Assembly: GCA_030847615.1 (NCBI GenBank)
Contig: JAUMIR010000003.1
Span: 62,915,001 to 62,979,000 of the forward strand
Direction: 5' to 3'
Source: Gambelia wislizenii
Lineage: Eukaryota; Chordata; Lepidosauria; Squamata; Crotaphytidae
Length of the DNA stretch: 64,000 nt
Both the position numbers and the translations under genes were made by a program. The notes beneath the pieces are model-generated. The model saw only the letters and a program-made list of their open reading frames with translations, was not told the DNA's origin and did no database searches. This document shows, piece by piece, positions 47,501-58,782 of the stretch (position 1 is the stretch's first letter; each line of letters starts with the position of its first letter).

Positions 47501-48556
47501 AGAGTGTCCTGTTGGCAAGGTTTCGAGTTTGGAGGCAATGGAGTTTTTAATCATAAAGCCTACTCCTGAAAGATGTTTTTCGGTTTTGGGTTTGCCAGAC
47601 CAGTAAAGTGTGTAGCCGGCGCCATGTTCTTTAAGGCTGCCTTCCTCATGGAAGTGAACTTCACTAAGAGCAGCGATGTCAATATTAAGCCGTGATAGTT
47701 CAAGGGCTATTAGGGCAGAACGACGCTCAGGCCGTCCACTATCTTCAGAGTCTTGCATGGTACTGATGTTCCAGCATGCAAGTGTCAGTTTATTTACACC
47801 TTTGGAGGCCGGTGTGTGCCTTTGTTTCTTTGCCTTGGTTTGATGCCATCAGAAGATTCCCGTTGGCCGCGGCTAGCCAACCAGGTAGTTGGGGATGAGC
47901 TTTCGTTAGGCCACCTTTTCTAGGCCCCTCTCCATATGGAGCAAGCAGTGCTCTCCTTAAAAAAGGCTGCTTGGTCGTTCAGGATGCTGCCGAACAAGAC
48001 TGTCATCTCCCGGGTCAGCCTCGAGCAACCAATGTCCTGAACTGCCTGCATGCAGGGTTGGGGCTGCGGCTTCCAGTGCATCTTTACACCTGCCGGTTTC
48101 GTCCCTCGCCAGTCGCTACAGGGCTTTTTTGGAAATGGATTTGTCCTTCAAGCCTGTGCAATGGATTTTTCTGGTGGAGCTCAGCGTGCACAGAACTGGC
48201 CTCACCCTTTAAACCAGAGGTTCATCTGCCGTGGCCTTGCAAGCATGGACGTAGCAGCGAGGTCCTTGGGCCGTAGGTTTGATTAGAGTTTCCTTCTCTT
48301 AGATGGTTGACCTTACAGGGTTGGACGAGCACCATCTGCCCGGGTTTGGGATTAGAGTTTTCCTTCTCCTAGGACAGTTGCCACAAGGCTAGAGAGCCCA
48401 TCCTGCCCTTTGACGCTCTTTGTCAGACCCTTCGGTTTTGACCTGTCTGGCATGGGAGACCCTACCAGTGGCTATTATGCCACCGCCAGCATAGCTCAAA
48501 AGATCATTAGGGTACGCAAGCCTCTCTCCCACGACAAGGGGGTGTCAATGGAGAGG
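44566..48556 (-). mobile_element. Near-intact RTE-like LINE, 3,991 bp
   Basis: The element is bounded by the 10-bp duplication TTCAAGCAGT. From its 5' end (48556) there is an untranslated leader of about 760 bp, then one long EN-RT frame, then a 3' UTR of about 190 bp closing in a short GA-repeat tail. No ORF1 was seen. The 3' end is shared with a truncated copy at 58737-58939. Apurinic-type endonuclease followed by RT without a zinc-knuckle end resembles RTE-group LINEs, whose proteins are often mis-annotated as 'craniofacial development protein 2-like'. The exact clade is uncertain. It is the best-preserved transposon in the window. Confidence 0.85.
44762..47797 (-). pseudogene. LINE EN-RT polyprotein with a single stop codon
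   Basis: The frame runs from ATG at 47758, or upstream through KLTLACWNIST (to about 47797), to 44762. Its only interruption is TGA (complement of 46658-46660), after which the same frame goes on. The endonuclease part (about residues 1-230) has LSEVHF, SDFNARVG, WMHPRS, LIDYVLV and TDHRLV. The RT part has NYRGITLLS, SQCGFRANRSTTDMVFALRQ, DLTKAFDTV, GVKQGCVLAPTLF and LLFADDAAL (FADD at 45551-45562). The C-terminal RGAPKKRYKDFLKQ domain is typical of this LINE group. All catalytic acids I can identify are kept. The stop fits a CGA-to-TGA change. Confidence 0.9.
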
Positions 48557-48789
48557 TTCAAGCAGTATTGCATGTAAAAAGCCAGTTCCACCATTGAGGT
48601 GGGAACTTGGGTATACACCACTAGTTGTAGATTGCCCCTTCTGCCTGCCTGAGAATGAGAGATTGATACCTACCATAAATGACTATTCTAGGAAGGCTGA
48701 AGGAGCAATCTATCCCATCCAGGGGCTGCATTTTAAAAAAAAACCCATCCCCTTCCACTTTCTTCTCCAGCATCTGTCTGTTCTTTGAG
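48557..48789 (+). mobile_element. DIRS C, 3' continuation beyond the LINE
   Basis: After the right copy of the 10-bp duplication the DIRS sequence resumes (ATTGCATGTAAAAAGCCAG), runs through GGTGGGAACTTGGGTATACA, and enters the palindromic terminal region at 48629-48711. Confidence 0.65.
48629..48711. repeat. Palindromic DIRS terminal hairpin
   Basis: The 22-nt arms 48629-48650 (AGATTGCCCCTTCTGCCTGC and on) and 48690-48711 (ending GAAGGAGCAATCT) are inverted with three mismatches around a 39-nt loop. The arm sequence recurs at 42516 and at 49638. Confidence 0.8.
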
Positions 48790-49630
48790 TCTGTGATAAT
48801 GGGCTCTCAGACTCAATTATCTATTGAACACAGCTGAGGGGTATGATCTCTCCTCCAGGTAAACAATGAGTTAATTATGTGATAGTTGAGATGCTTCCAA
48901 GTGAGAGGTTATAAAAACTTGGGGTGCCACAAGGTACAGAGAGAGAGAGAAAGAGATTGATGTTGTGTTGCCTGCCTCACCTTTCCAAGGGAAGCTTGGT
49001 CATAGGATGGACGAAGGAGTCCAGATACCTAGCTTCCCATGAACATCCAAGACCCAGAACACCCTCTGTCTCATGAATAGAATAGGAATGTTCATCTAGT
49101 TAGGACTTATGTTTATTCTAACCTTGGCTGAATGTGACTTAGGCCATTTTTGTAACTTTGGAACTACTCCTAAGTAACATGTGAAGGAAGGTACCTTCTT
49201 GTACAAGATATCTTTCTAATGTAAGATCACTTGCTTAGAATAAAATCCTTCCTTTAAAGATCTCCTCTCTTCCACACTCTTCATGCGCCTTTGCTTGGTG
49301 TGTGCACCCATATGGGTATAGGATTCTCATCTCCCATGGGAGAGGGAGGGAAAGCCTCTGCAGAGTCAGAGGTGGGGAAAGCACAAATTAAACCTCTCAG
49401 TTACTCCCACTAGGTTACTGGGTCAGGTTGGGTAAAATGGTGGTACAGCTAGTTAGTCTTCATAGGGAGTGGGGTCTACTGTCCTATTCAAGAACAGGAA
49501 ATGGGACCAGAAAGTCCATTACTGAGTCTAATGTACTATGTAATGATCAGCAAGGAGTCAATGGATGAAACAGATTTAGAGGTTTGGGACTCCTGCCTCA
49601 GTCAGGAGGGAATAATAGCATAATAATATG
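48790..49630 (+). mobile_element. Possible LTR-like insert
   Basis: TATAAAA (48910-48916) is followed about 325 bp later by AATAAA (49239-49244), and a GT-rich stretch comes after it, an arrangement seen in LTRs. It separates two DIRS terminal hairpin sequences. No TG/CA ends with a target duplication were resolved, so this could be other non-coding sequence. Confidence 0.35.
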
Positions 49631-49637
49631 TAGTTGT

Positions 49638-49700
49638 GGATTGTTCCTTCAGCCTGCCTAGACTATTCATTCACAGTATGTATCAATCTCTCAATCTCCT
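49638..49700. repeat. Second DIRS terminal sequence, loop inverted
   Basis: It starts GGATTGTTCCTTCAGCCTGC, the same arm as at 48629. The adjoining loop (GTATGTATCAATCTCTCAAT) matches the reverse complement of the loop at 48651-48689. The partner arm was not found. Confidence 0.65.
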
Positions 49701-49879
49701 ACTTGTTCAAGTAGAATAATTGTGAAATCTGTTTGCAGTAGAGCTACCGCTGTAGCATGTCTGTGATAGGATATTTAGAGAAATTAGTAGCAGTTGGGGA
49801 TGGCTACTTGCTACTCTTTCAAACACCCAGTTGGAATGGTCTTATAATGACACATTCCACTGACAAAATGAATTTAACA

Positions 49880-50075
49880 GGCACAAATATATGGTACTAC
49901 ACTGAGGCAGGAAAAATTAAATGCACAAATACATGATTGGTGATACCTGGCTTGACAGCAGTACATGTGAAAAGGGTCTAGATGTCTTAGTAAACAACAA
50001 ACTAAACCTGAGTCAATGGTGATATAGCAACAAGAAAACCTGACACTATTCTAGGCTGCATCAACAGGAGCATAG
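49880..50075 (+). mobile_element. Old CR1 copy D, first part
   Basis: Contains degraded CR1 ORF2 (AAATGCACAAATACATGATT, then GACAGCAGTACATGTGAAAA, from the GSTCKRDLGVL region). It is interrupted by the younger CR1 C and resumes at 51101. Confidence 0.7.
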
Positions 50076-51100
50076 ATCAAACAATCATAGAATCATAGAG
50101 TTGGAAGAGACCACAAGGGCCATCCAGTCCAACCCCTTGCCATGCAAGAATAAACAATCAAAGTATTCCCAACAGATGGCCATCCAGCCTCTGTTTAAAA
50201 ACCTCCAAAGAAGGAGACTCCACCACACTCCCAGGCAATGCATTCCAGTCCCGAATGGCTCTTACGGTCAGGAAGTTCTTCCTAATGTTTAGATAGAACC
50301 TCTTTTCCTGTAGTTTGAACCTGTTGCGGCATGTCCTTATCTCTGGAGAAGCAGGAAACAAGCTTGCTCCATCCTCAATATGACATCCCTTCAAATATTT
50401 AAACATGGCTATCATGTCACTTCTTAAGCTTCTCTTCCCCAGGCTAAACATACCCAGCTCCCTAAGCCGCTCCTCATAGGGCATAGTTTCCAGACCTCCC
50501 ACCATTTTGGTAACCCTCCTCTGGTCAAGTTCCAGTTTGTCCATATCCTTCTGGAATTGTGGTGCCCAGAACTGGACGCAGTATTCCAGGTGTGGTCTGA
50601 CTAAAGCAGAATAGAGTGGCACTATTACTTTCCTTGATCTAGACACTATACTCCTATTGATGCAGTCTAGAATAGCATTGGCTTTTTTAGCTGCCGTATC
50701 ACACTTTCGATTCATGTTCAGTTTGTGGTCCACTAAGACTCCTAGATCCCTTTTGCATGTACTGCCATCAAACCAAGCGTCACCCATCCTATATCTGTGC
50801 TTTTCATTTTTACTGCCCAAGTGTAATATCCTACATTTCTCTCTGTTGAAATGCATTTTGTTAGTTTTGGCCCAGCTTTCTAATCTGTTAAGGTCATTTT
50901 GAATTCTGATCCTGTCCTCTTGGGTATTAGCTACCCCTCCTAATTTGGTGTCATCTGCAAACTTGATAAGCATGCTCTCTATTCCCTCATCCAAGTCATT
51001 GATGAAGATGTCAGATAGCACTAGTCCCAGGACAGAACCCTGTGGCACCCCACTGGTCACTTCTCTCCAAGAGGAACCATTGGTGACTATCCTTTGGATT
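50076..51100 (-). mobile_element. Young CR1 copy C, inserted in CR1 D
   Basis: A 5'-truncated CR1 flanked by the 6-bp repeat GCATAG (50070-50075 and 51101-51106). Its 300-codon open frame (50158-51060) has GVPQGSVLGLVLSDIFINDL, FADDTKLGGVAN, AAAKKANAILDCINRSIVSR and VRPHLEYCVQFWAPQFQKD. It ends with RLDGHLLGIL before the octamer tail near 50085-50100. The frame is open to its truncated 5' end, so this copy is young, but it lacks the endonuclease and most of the RT. Confidence 0.88.
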
Positions 51101-51440
51101 GCATAGTGTCCATATCAAGGGAAGTAATAGTTTCATTCTATTCAGCTTTGGTCAAACATCACCTGGAAAACTGTGTCTGGTTTTGGGTACCACAGTTCTA
51201 GAAGGATATTAACAAAACAGAACATGTCCAGAGGATGGCAACCAAGATGGTAGAAGGTCTGGAACCAAGCTCTGTGAAGAAGAGTTTAGGGACATGGGTA
51301 TGTTAGCTTGGAGCAGACATGATGGAAAGGTGATACGATAGCCATCTTTACATTTTGGAGTGAAATGTAGAAGATGGAGCAAGTTTGTTTCCTGCTGCTT
51401 CAGAGACTAGTGTGCAAACTAGTGCATTCAAACTGTAAGA
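51101..51440 (+). mobile_element. Old CR1 copy D, second part
   Basis: Continues CR1 ORF2 in degraded form (GGGAAGTAATAGTTTCATTC, then TTGGTCAAACATCACCTGGA, equivalent to VIVPL...VRPHLE) and fades out near 51440. It is clearly more diverged than the inserted copy. Confidence 0.7.
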
Positions 51441-51497
51441 AAAAAAGATTCCAGTTGAAATAGTCCAAATATTGAAATATTCCACTGGAATATCAGC

Positions 51498-51662
51498 ATG
51501 CAAAGGGATCTTGTAGCACTTTAGAGAGTATGAGAAAGCAGTTGTAGCATAAGCTTACACTCCATGTTACTGAGGAATTAGACTAAGTCTACAAAAGCTT
51601 ATGCTGCAACTATAGTATTTTCTCTCAGTCAGTCCTTAAGGTGCTACAAGATCCCTTTGCAT
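51498..51662. mobile_element. Palindromic MITE with 22-bp perfect ends
   Basis: The ends 51498-51519 (ATGCAAAGGGATCTTGTAGC and on) and 51641-51662 are exact reverse complements. Inside, GTTGTAGCATAAGCTT pairs with AAGCTTATGCTGCAAC. The same family occurs at 59606. The transposon superfamily is not known to me. Confidence 0.85.
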
Positions 51663-52534
51663 ATTGAGATACTGTTATGTTAATCATGGACCAAACAGGT
51701 AAATTCTTGTTCTATGGTGTTGATTTTTGTACACTGAACAGATTGTGCATAAATCTAATGAAATAGTCAAATTCTTTCTTAGTTTGTGCTTTGAACAGGG
51801 AACAAAGAGATTATACTTCAGCCACAGATTTACCTACCTCTCCAGATTAGTGATGTCTGACAGTTGCTCTACCACTAAAAACATGCAAGTTGCACTTCTA
51901 GTGAGCATTATTCCTTCTAAATGGAGTATCCTTCCCATATGTCCTAGTAACACTTGTATAAGTTCATTCAAATTAAGTGTCCTCAGACCTGGACCCAATG
52001 TATTGTACACATTCTAGGGTGATAAGAGCAGAAGAAGAAAAATTAAATGGAGGGAGATACTATCTTTTTTTTAAAAAAAAAATGGAGACAAGGCAAGAAA
52101 AGAAAAACCCTACAAGTTTGAGTTTATTTTGCCATCTTTGGGAACTTGTGTAATACACTGAAAGAAATCTCTAAGGCTATACAAGTATGTAGCAACCTAA
52201 TTTCAAAGCAGGCATTTCTTGTTTTGGGTTTATTTTTTCCAACTCATGGTGCATGTTTGTCATATAAGGAGAGGCGGGAACAAGAAGAGCAGAAAAAATA
52301 TAGATAATGTACTTACATCAAGAACTAAAATTTATCTGTGCACATATAACTGAGAGCTCCAGTTAACACTGTGAACCCTAGTTCTGAGTAATTTTGTCCC
52401 TTTTTGTTTGAACTAATAAAGGTATTATCACAGTATGGATTTCAGAATTAGGTTTGAGAAAATATACATAGGATTGCATAATTAATTTAGTGTCTTGCAG
52501 TCAGGAATCCTTCCCACTAGAGGGCAACATATTC
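51663..52534. other. Intergenic, no gene seen
   Basis: AT-rich sequence. The open frame 51727-52017 shows no recognisable domain. Confidence 0.45.
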
Positions 52535-54048
52535 TTGCACATAATTGAACTTGCACTCTTAGCACAGCAAAGCAAATATGATATAATAGGCATCACTGAA
52601 ACCTGGTGGGATGAGTCTCATGATTGGAATGTACTAATAGAGGGGTATAACTTATTTCAGAAAAATAGACCAAACAGGAAGGGTGATGGAGTAGCATTAT
52701 ATGTTAAGGATGTGTACACCTGTGAACAGAGATCCATGACTTAAATCCTGGAAACCAAGTTGAGAGCATCTGGGTAAAAATTAAGGGGGAGAGAAACAGC
52801 AGGGATGTCATTGTGGGGGTCTACTACAGATGTCCAAGCCAAACCGAGGACCTGGATGATGCCTTCCTGGAACAGATGACCACACATTCAGAAAGGAGAG
52901 ATGTAGTCATGGGGGATTTCAACTATCCTGATATTTGTTGGAAGTCCAATTCTGCCAATAATTTAAGGTCCAACAAATTCCTCACTTGCCTTGCAGAGAA
53001 GGTGGAAGAGGCAACAAAGAGATCAGCTATTTTAGATCTGATTCTAACCAATGGGGATGGCCTGGTTAATGGTGTGGAAGTGGCAGGATCCTTAGGGGAG
53101 GAGTGACCATGTTCTCCTGAAGTTTGTTATACAGAGGAAAGGGGAAGCAAAACATAGTCAGATATGCATTCTAGACTTTAAGAAAGCTGATTTCAGAAAA
53201 CGTAGGGTATTACTGGGGGTGATCCCATGGTCAGAAATACTAAAAGGTAAAGGAGTTCATGAAGGATGGGAGTTTCTAAAAAGTGAGATACTGAAGGCAC
53301 AACTTCAAACAGTTCCAATGAGGAGGAAAAGGGGGAGGTGTCTAAAGAAACCAGGATGGATGTCAAAAGAACTCTCAACTGAGCTAAAATGGGGAAAATT
53401 ACCAAAGAAGAATTCAAACAAATAGCCAGCTCATGTAGGGGGAAGTCAGAAAAGCTAAAGCACAGATGGAGCTCAGGCTTGCTAGAGAGGTTAAAAACGA
53501 TAAAAAGGGCTTCTTCTTCTTTTAAAAGCAAGAAGCAAAAGGAAGGACAAGGAAATGGTAGGGCTGCTGCATGGCAAAAGGAAGAACAAGGAATGGTAGG
53601 GCCGCTGCATGGAGAAGATGGCAAAATGCTAACAGGGGACAGAGAAAAGGCAGAACTACTGGACACCTTTGTTGCTAAGTCTTCTCCCAAATGGAGAACA
53701 ATGCTCAACCTGGAGAAAATGGATCAGATGATGCAGTAGGGGAAATACAGCACAGAATTGGTAAAGAGGTAGTTCAGGAATACCTGGCCACTATAAATGA
53801 GTTCAAGTCTCCATGGCCAGATGAACTTCATCCCAGGCTATTAAAAGACCTGGCAGATGTAATCTCAGAACTACTGTCAATAATCTTTGAGAACTCCTGG
53901 AGAACAGGAGAGGTCCTAGCAGACTGGAAGAGGGCAAATGTTGTCCCCAGCTTTAAAAGGCGGGGGGAAAGACCCAAATAATTACCATCCAGTCAGCCTG
54001 ATATCAGTACTAGGAAAGATTCTAGAGCATATCATTAAACAGACAGTC
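52535..54048 (+). mobile_element. CR1 copy A, endonuclease and early RT
   Basis: The endonuclease starts IIGITETWWDESHDWNVLIE, then GDGVALYVKD. It continues with [56 protein letters not shown] and DWKRANVVPSFKR. Frameshifts occur near 52740, 53105, 53700 and 53980. It is interrupted at 54048 by an antisense CR1 and resumes at 54925. Confidence 0.88.
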
Positions 54049-54924
54049 AGAATCATAAAACTGTAGAGTTGGAAGAGACCATAAGGGCCATCCAGTCCAA
54101 CCCCCTGCCATGTAGGAATACACAATCAAAGCATCCCTCACAGATGGCCATCCAGCCTCTGTTTAAAGACATCCAAGGAAGGAGACCCACCACGCTCCGA
54201 GGGGGTGTGTTCCACTGAAAAACAGCTCTTACTATCAGAAAGTTCCTCCTAATGTTGAGGTGGAATCTCTATTCCTGGAGCTTGCATCCATTATTCCGTG
54301 TTCTAGTCTCTGGAGCAGCAGAAAACAAGCTTGCTCCATCCTCAATGTGACACCCCTTCAAATATTTAAACAGGGCTATCATATTGCCCCTTAACCGTCT
54401 TTTTTCCAGGCTAAACATACCCAGCTCCCTAAGCCTTTCCTTATAAGGCATGGTTTCCAGACCTTTCACCATTTTAGTCACCCTCCTCTGGACACGCTCC
54501 AATTTGTGAATATCCTTTTTGAATTGTGGTGCCTAGAACTTGACACAGTATTCTAGGTGAGGCCTGGCCAAGGCAGAATAGAGCGGCACTATTACTTCCC
54601 TTGATCTAGACACGATACTTCTATTGATGCAGCCCAAAATTGCATTGGCCTTTTTAGCTGCTGCATCACGCTGTTGACTCATGTTCAACTTATGGTCTAC
54701 TAGGACTCCTAGATCTCTTTCGCACATAGTCTCGTTCATCCAGATCTCCCTCATCCTATATCTATGTATTTCGTTTTTCTGCCCTAAGTGCAGTACCTTA
54801 CATTTCTCCATATTGAATTTCATTTTGTTAGCTTTGGCCCAGCTCTCCAGTCTATCCAGGTCATTTTGAATTTTGATCCTGTCCTCTAGGATATTAGTTA
54901 CTCCTCCTAATTTGGTGTCATCTG
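54049..54924 (-). mobile_element. CR1 copy B, inserted antisense into copy A
   Basis: A 5'-truncated CR1 whose minus strand reads DDTKLGGVTNILEDRIKIQN, SWAKANKMKFNMEKCKVLHL, then AKKANAILGCINRSIVSRSR and, after a break near 54535, [18 protein letters not shown]. It ends in the octamer tail at 54049-54062. It differs from copies A and C, so it belongs to another CR1 subfamily. Confidence 0.88.
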
Positions 54925-56216
54925 GAAGCACTTAGAAAGGAATACCATGATCACTAAAAGTCAACATGGATTTCTCAAAAACAAGTCATGCCAGACTAAT
55001 TTTAATCTCTTTTTTTGATAGAGTTACAAACTTGATAGATGAAGGGAATGCTGTGGATTTAGGGTACTTTGATTTGAGTAAGGTTTTTGACAAGGTTCCC
55101 CCATGATATTCTTGCAAAAAGGTTAGTAACCTGTGGGCTAGGCAATGCAACTGTGAGGTGGATTTGTAATTGGTTGACTGATCAGACCCAAAGGATAGTC
55201 ACTAATGGCTCTTCTTCATCCTGGAGAGAAGTGACCAATGGGGTGCCACAGGGTTCCGTCCTGGGACTAGTGCTATCTGACATCTTCATCAATGACTTGG
55301 ATGAGGGAATAGAGAGCATGCTTATCAAGTTTGCAGATAACACCAAATTAGGAGGGGTAGCTAATACCCAAGAGGACAGGATCAGAATTCAAAATTACCT
55401 TAACAGATTAGAAAGCTGGGCCAAAACTAACAAAATGCATTTCAACAGAGAGAAATGTAGGATATTACACTTGGGCAGTAAAAATGAAAAGCACAGATAT
55501 AGGATGGGTGACGCTTGGTTTGATGGCAGTACATGCAAAAGGGATCTAGGAGTCTTAGTGGACCACAAACTGAACACGAATCGAAAGTGTGATATGGCAG
55601 CTAAAAAAGCCAATGCTATTCTAGACTGCATCAATAGGAGTATAGTGTCTAGATCAAGGAAAGTAATAGTGCCACTCTATTCTGCTTTAGTCAGACCACA
55701 CCTGGAATACTGTGTCCAGTTCTGGGCACCACAATTCCAGAAGGATATGGACAAACTGGAACTTGACCAGAGGAGGGTTACCAAAATGGTGGGAGGTCTG
55801 GAAACTATGCCCTATGAGGAGCAGCTTAGGGAGCTGGGTATGTTCAGCCTGGAGAAGAGAAGGTTTAAGAGGGGACATAATAGCCATGTTTAAATATTTG
55901 AAGGGATGTCACATTGAGGATGGAGCAAGCTTGTTTTCTGCTTCTTCAGAGACTAGGACATGGAGCAACGGTTTCAAACTACAGGAAAAGAGGTTCCATC
56001 TAAACATTAGGAAGAGTTTCCTGACCGTAAGAGCCATTAGGTAGTGGAATGCATTGCCTGGCAGTGTGGTGGAGTCTCCTTCTTTGGAAGTTTTTAAACA
56101 GAGGCTGGATGGCCATCTGTCGGGAATGCTTTGATAATTTATTCCTGCATGGCAGGGGGTTGGACTGGATGGCCCTTGTGGTCTCTTCCAACTCTATGAT
56201 TCTATGATTCTTGCAT
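54925..56216 (+). mobile_element. CR1 copy A, RT core to 3' end
   Basis: It resumes with GAAGCACTTAGAAAGGAATA and NTMITKSQHGFLKN-type sequence. A 268-codon open frame follows (55087-55893) with GVPQGSVLGLVLSDIFINDL, FADNTKLGGVAN and VRPHLEYCVQFWAPQFQKD. The FADD box reads FADN. A frameshift near 55870 follows, and the element ends in ATTCTATGATTC octamers at 56200-56212. Its last kilobase is nearly identical to copy C. Confidence 0.88.
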
Positions 56217-57267
56217 TTCTTTGTCTTTGGTTTGCAATAAGTCCTTTTTCTGATTCCATTTTAATTTTGTTGTTGAATTAGCTTCAGTATAAAAACTTTA
56301 TGTATTAACAACTGTCTGCAGGTTTGATTACTTTGGTGGGTATCTGCATTGTTTCCTTAGTTTCATCTGGTGTAAACTGATCCTTCAGGGGTGTAACAAC
56401 CTGCTTGAACTAGCAAACTGTTGAAAGAGAAGTGGTAGAGCAAGTATGTGCATAAACATGTTTGAAAATGTCTTTAATACTGTATAATTGAAGCATCATA
56501 TTTTTCTCTGTGTAAACTAGCTGCCAATTTGTTTCTATATAACCCAAATGTATGATTAAATTAACAAATTAGTTTGCAATAACAGAATCATTCGATCAAT
56601 AATATAACAGTAACAGTGCTCCCTATATTTAATCATATTTTAAAAACAGAATTAATTCTACATTGTGCTAAAAATACATGCACTGAATAAAAGTGGAAGG
56701 TGTAGTTATCACCACAATGCCATTCAAAATAACTTTTTATAGGTCCTTTTATGACATTGCATGATGGCAGCTTAAAAGGGATAAGCAGTATTTTTTTTTA
56801 CAGCTTTGACATAACGAAGCTTTATAGAAGCAAAAAGCTTATCTATCTTTCCCATCTTTACAACTTAGATTTTGTTCCTTGATCTTTCGTGTTGTTTTCA
56901 CCTTCCCTTTTTCATAGTATCAGTTTTATTACCTTTGCAATTGCATCCTCTCTCATTTTAGAGACGCATTCTGATCCTGACATGTTTGTATAAAAATATG
57001 TATGTTTATGGCAACCTTTATTTTCAATGTTGTGTTTGGTGTGATTTGAAGTAAATCACCTATTGTTTATTCATTATAATAGTGTACTCTTGGTTATAAC
57101 AGTGAACCTGAGATTGCTTGGTTTAGATGCTAGACTAGCAAATGTAGACATTGAGTTGTTTGTGAATAAAAGAGGATCTCATCCACATACTCCCTGTAAA
57201 ACATTAAATGTACCTTTAAAGGATCAAAGTTTCTACAAACCAATAATACAGAAACCTATGGTTAGAA
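56217..57267. other. Intergenic, no gene seen
   Basis: AT-rich sequence without a recognisable repeat or exon. Confidence 0.45.
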
Positions 57268-57745
57268 CAGGGGTGGGAAACCGTGGAAAACTGGGGAGCA
57301 CATTAGTCCTCTAGGAGATTTCCCCACTGCACCTGCTCCTGCAAAAAAAAAGGGGGGGAAAGCCTGTCCCCCATGCCTCCAACCCCCTCTAGGAGGCATG
57401 GAGACTCGTGCTATTGTTTTTTGGCCTCTCTGGGTATTTGGGGGCATTTTAAGGGGGAATTTTTTTTTTTTTACTCCCCCCTCCCAATTTTTTTTTTTTT
57501 AATTTTGACCCTAGTGGGTCCAGGGTGACTCCAGACATGGTGGAAATGCCTTGAACTTCTCCTAGAGATCTTTTTTTTTTTTTTTTTTGGTGTTTCAGAG
57601 CAAAAAAAAAAAATTTTTTTTTTTTACAAAAACATTTTGCAAAATATATATATAGTGCCAAGATGGGTCCCAAGCTGATGCTTTTTGGTTACTATCAAGC
57701 AGGGGAGGGGAAATGTAGCCATTGGTTGCATATGCCCCAAACCTT
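57268..57745. repeat. Low-complexity zone with A, T, G and C runs
   Basis: Opens with CAGGGGTGGGAAACCGTGG, a hAT-like start. It then shows runs of 9-18 identical bases: A at 57343, G at 57352, T at 57461-57472, 57490-57501 and 57571-57588, and A then T at 57602-57625. Open frames across it consist of such runs and are not genes. Confidence 0.7.
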
Positions 57746-58734
57746 TTTTAGTGGCCTGCAGAATTCTTAACCAGTGTCCTCATTTTTAATTTCTGGCACA
57801 CACACTCCAAAATATCTCCACCTGAACAGCATTGTGCCTCCAAATGCTCTCCCAAATTTGCTCCATTAGCCCCAAATTGGATAAAAACTAAACTACTGGT
57901 GTTTTATTTAAAAAGGAAGTGAAAACAAGAAGTGGCTTCCAATCACTTCCAATTATATTTGGCCTAAAATGTGGAAGTGTTGCCTGTGGTATCATGGGTT
58001 TGTATTTGAAAATGTTGTTTGAGTGTATATTAGAGTATGAGATAAGTGTAAGAGAGTGGAATGTTGGAGGGAATGCCAATTGGTGGAAGGCTGGTAAATG
58101 ACAGTGAATGACAGCTGGGATTTCAGTTTGGGTTGGGAGTTGTTAGATAGCCTAGGGCTTGTGTAGAAGGCGGTTAGAAAAGGATTTGAGCTAGTATAAG
58201 ATTGGACTGAAAAAAGGGAGTTGAGGTGAGGGTCTGAGTTAGCTTAAGGGGAGCGAGAGAGTGTGATGTTTTAGATGTAATAAATAAATAATCAGCTGTG
58301 TTATATTTAACTTTTGTAAATAAAGATTTGTTTTTGTTTTTATATGCCTTTTGCCTCCAGAAATACTATCTATCTGACAGACAGATTCAAACATGTCCAT
58401 GGTGGCAGCACTGAATATATAAGAGTGATATCCATTGAGGACAGAAGTTGCATAAATCATCATAGGTACCTTAAGAGCATTTAGACAGTCCTCAAAGTTG
58501 ATGTCACAGAAGTGAGAAGTGAGGATCAGGAAAAGCCGTCACTCTTGGTAATTGTAATGAGCACCATGGAATTCTTTACAGTTGGTGGGTTAAAGAGTAG
58601 AAATCCCACATTTGGCTACAGTGGTGGGATTGCCTAAGAGGAATCCTCACAGTTGGTGCCATTGGTGGGGTTGCCCAAGCATAAACCCCACAGTTGGTGG
58701 GGCAAGGGTTGGAAAAAAACCCACATTTAGTGAC

Positions 58735-58736
<2 letters not shown>
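57746..58736. other. Intergenic, no gene seen
   Basis: Contains short diverged repeats of the phrase (CC)CACAGTTGGTGGGGTTGCC at about 58575-58735. No exon seen. Confidence 0.45.

Positions 58737-58782
<46 letters not shown>

Noticed and set aside
44762..47758. Two long minus-strand open frames that could be read as host enzymes
   Set aside because: Endonuclease and RT motifs plus terminal duplications show one LINE polyprotein split by a stop codon.
50158..51060. 300-codon open frame as a host gene
   Set aside because: It is the C-terminal half of CR1 ORF2, with the RT FADD box and the CR1 3' end.
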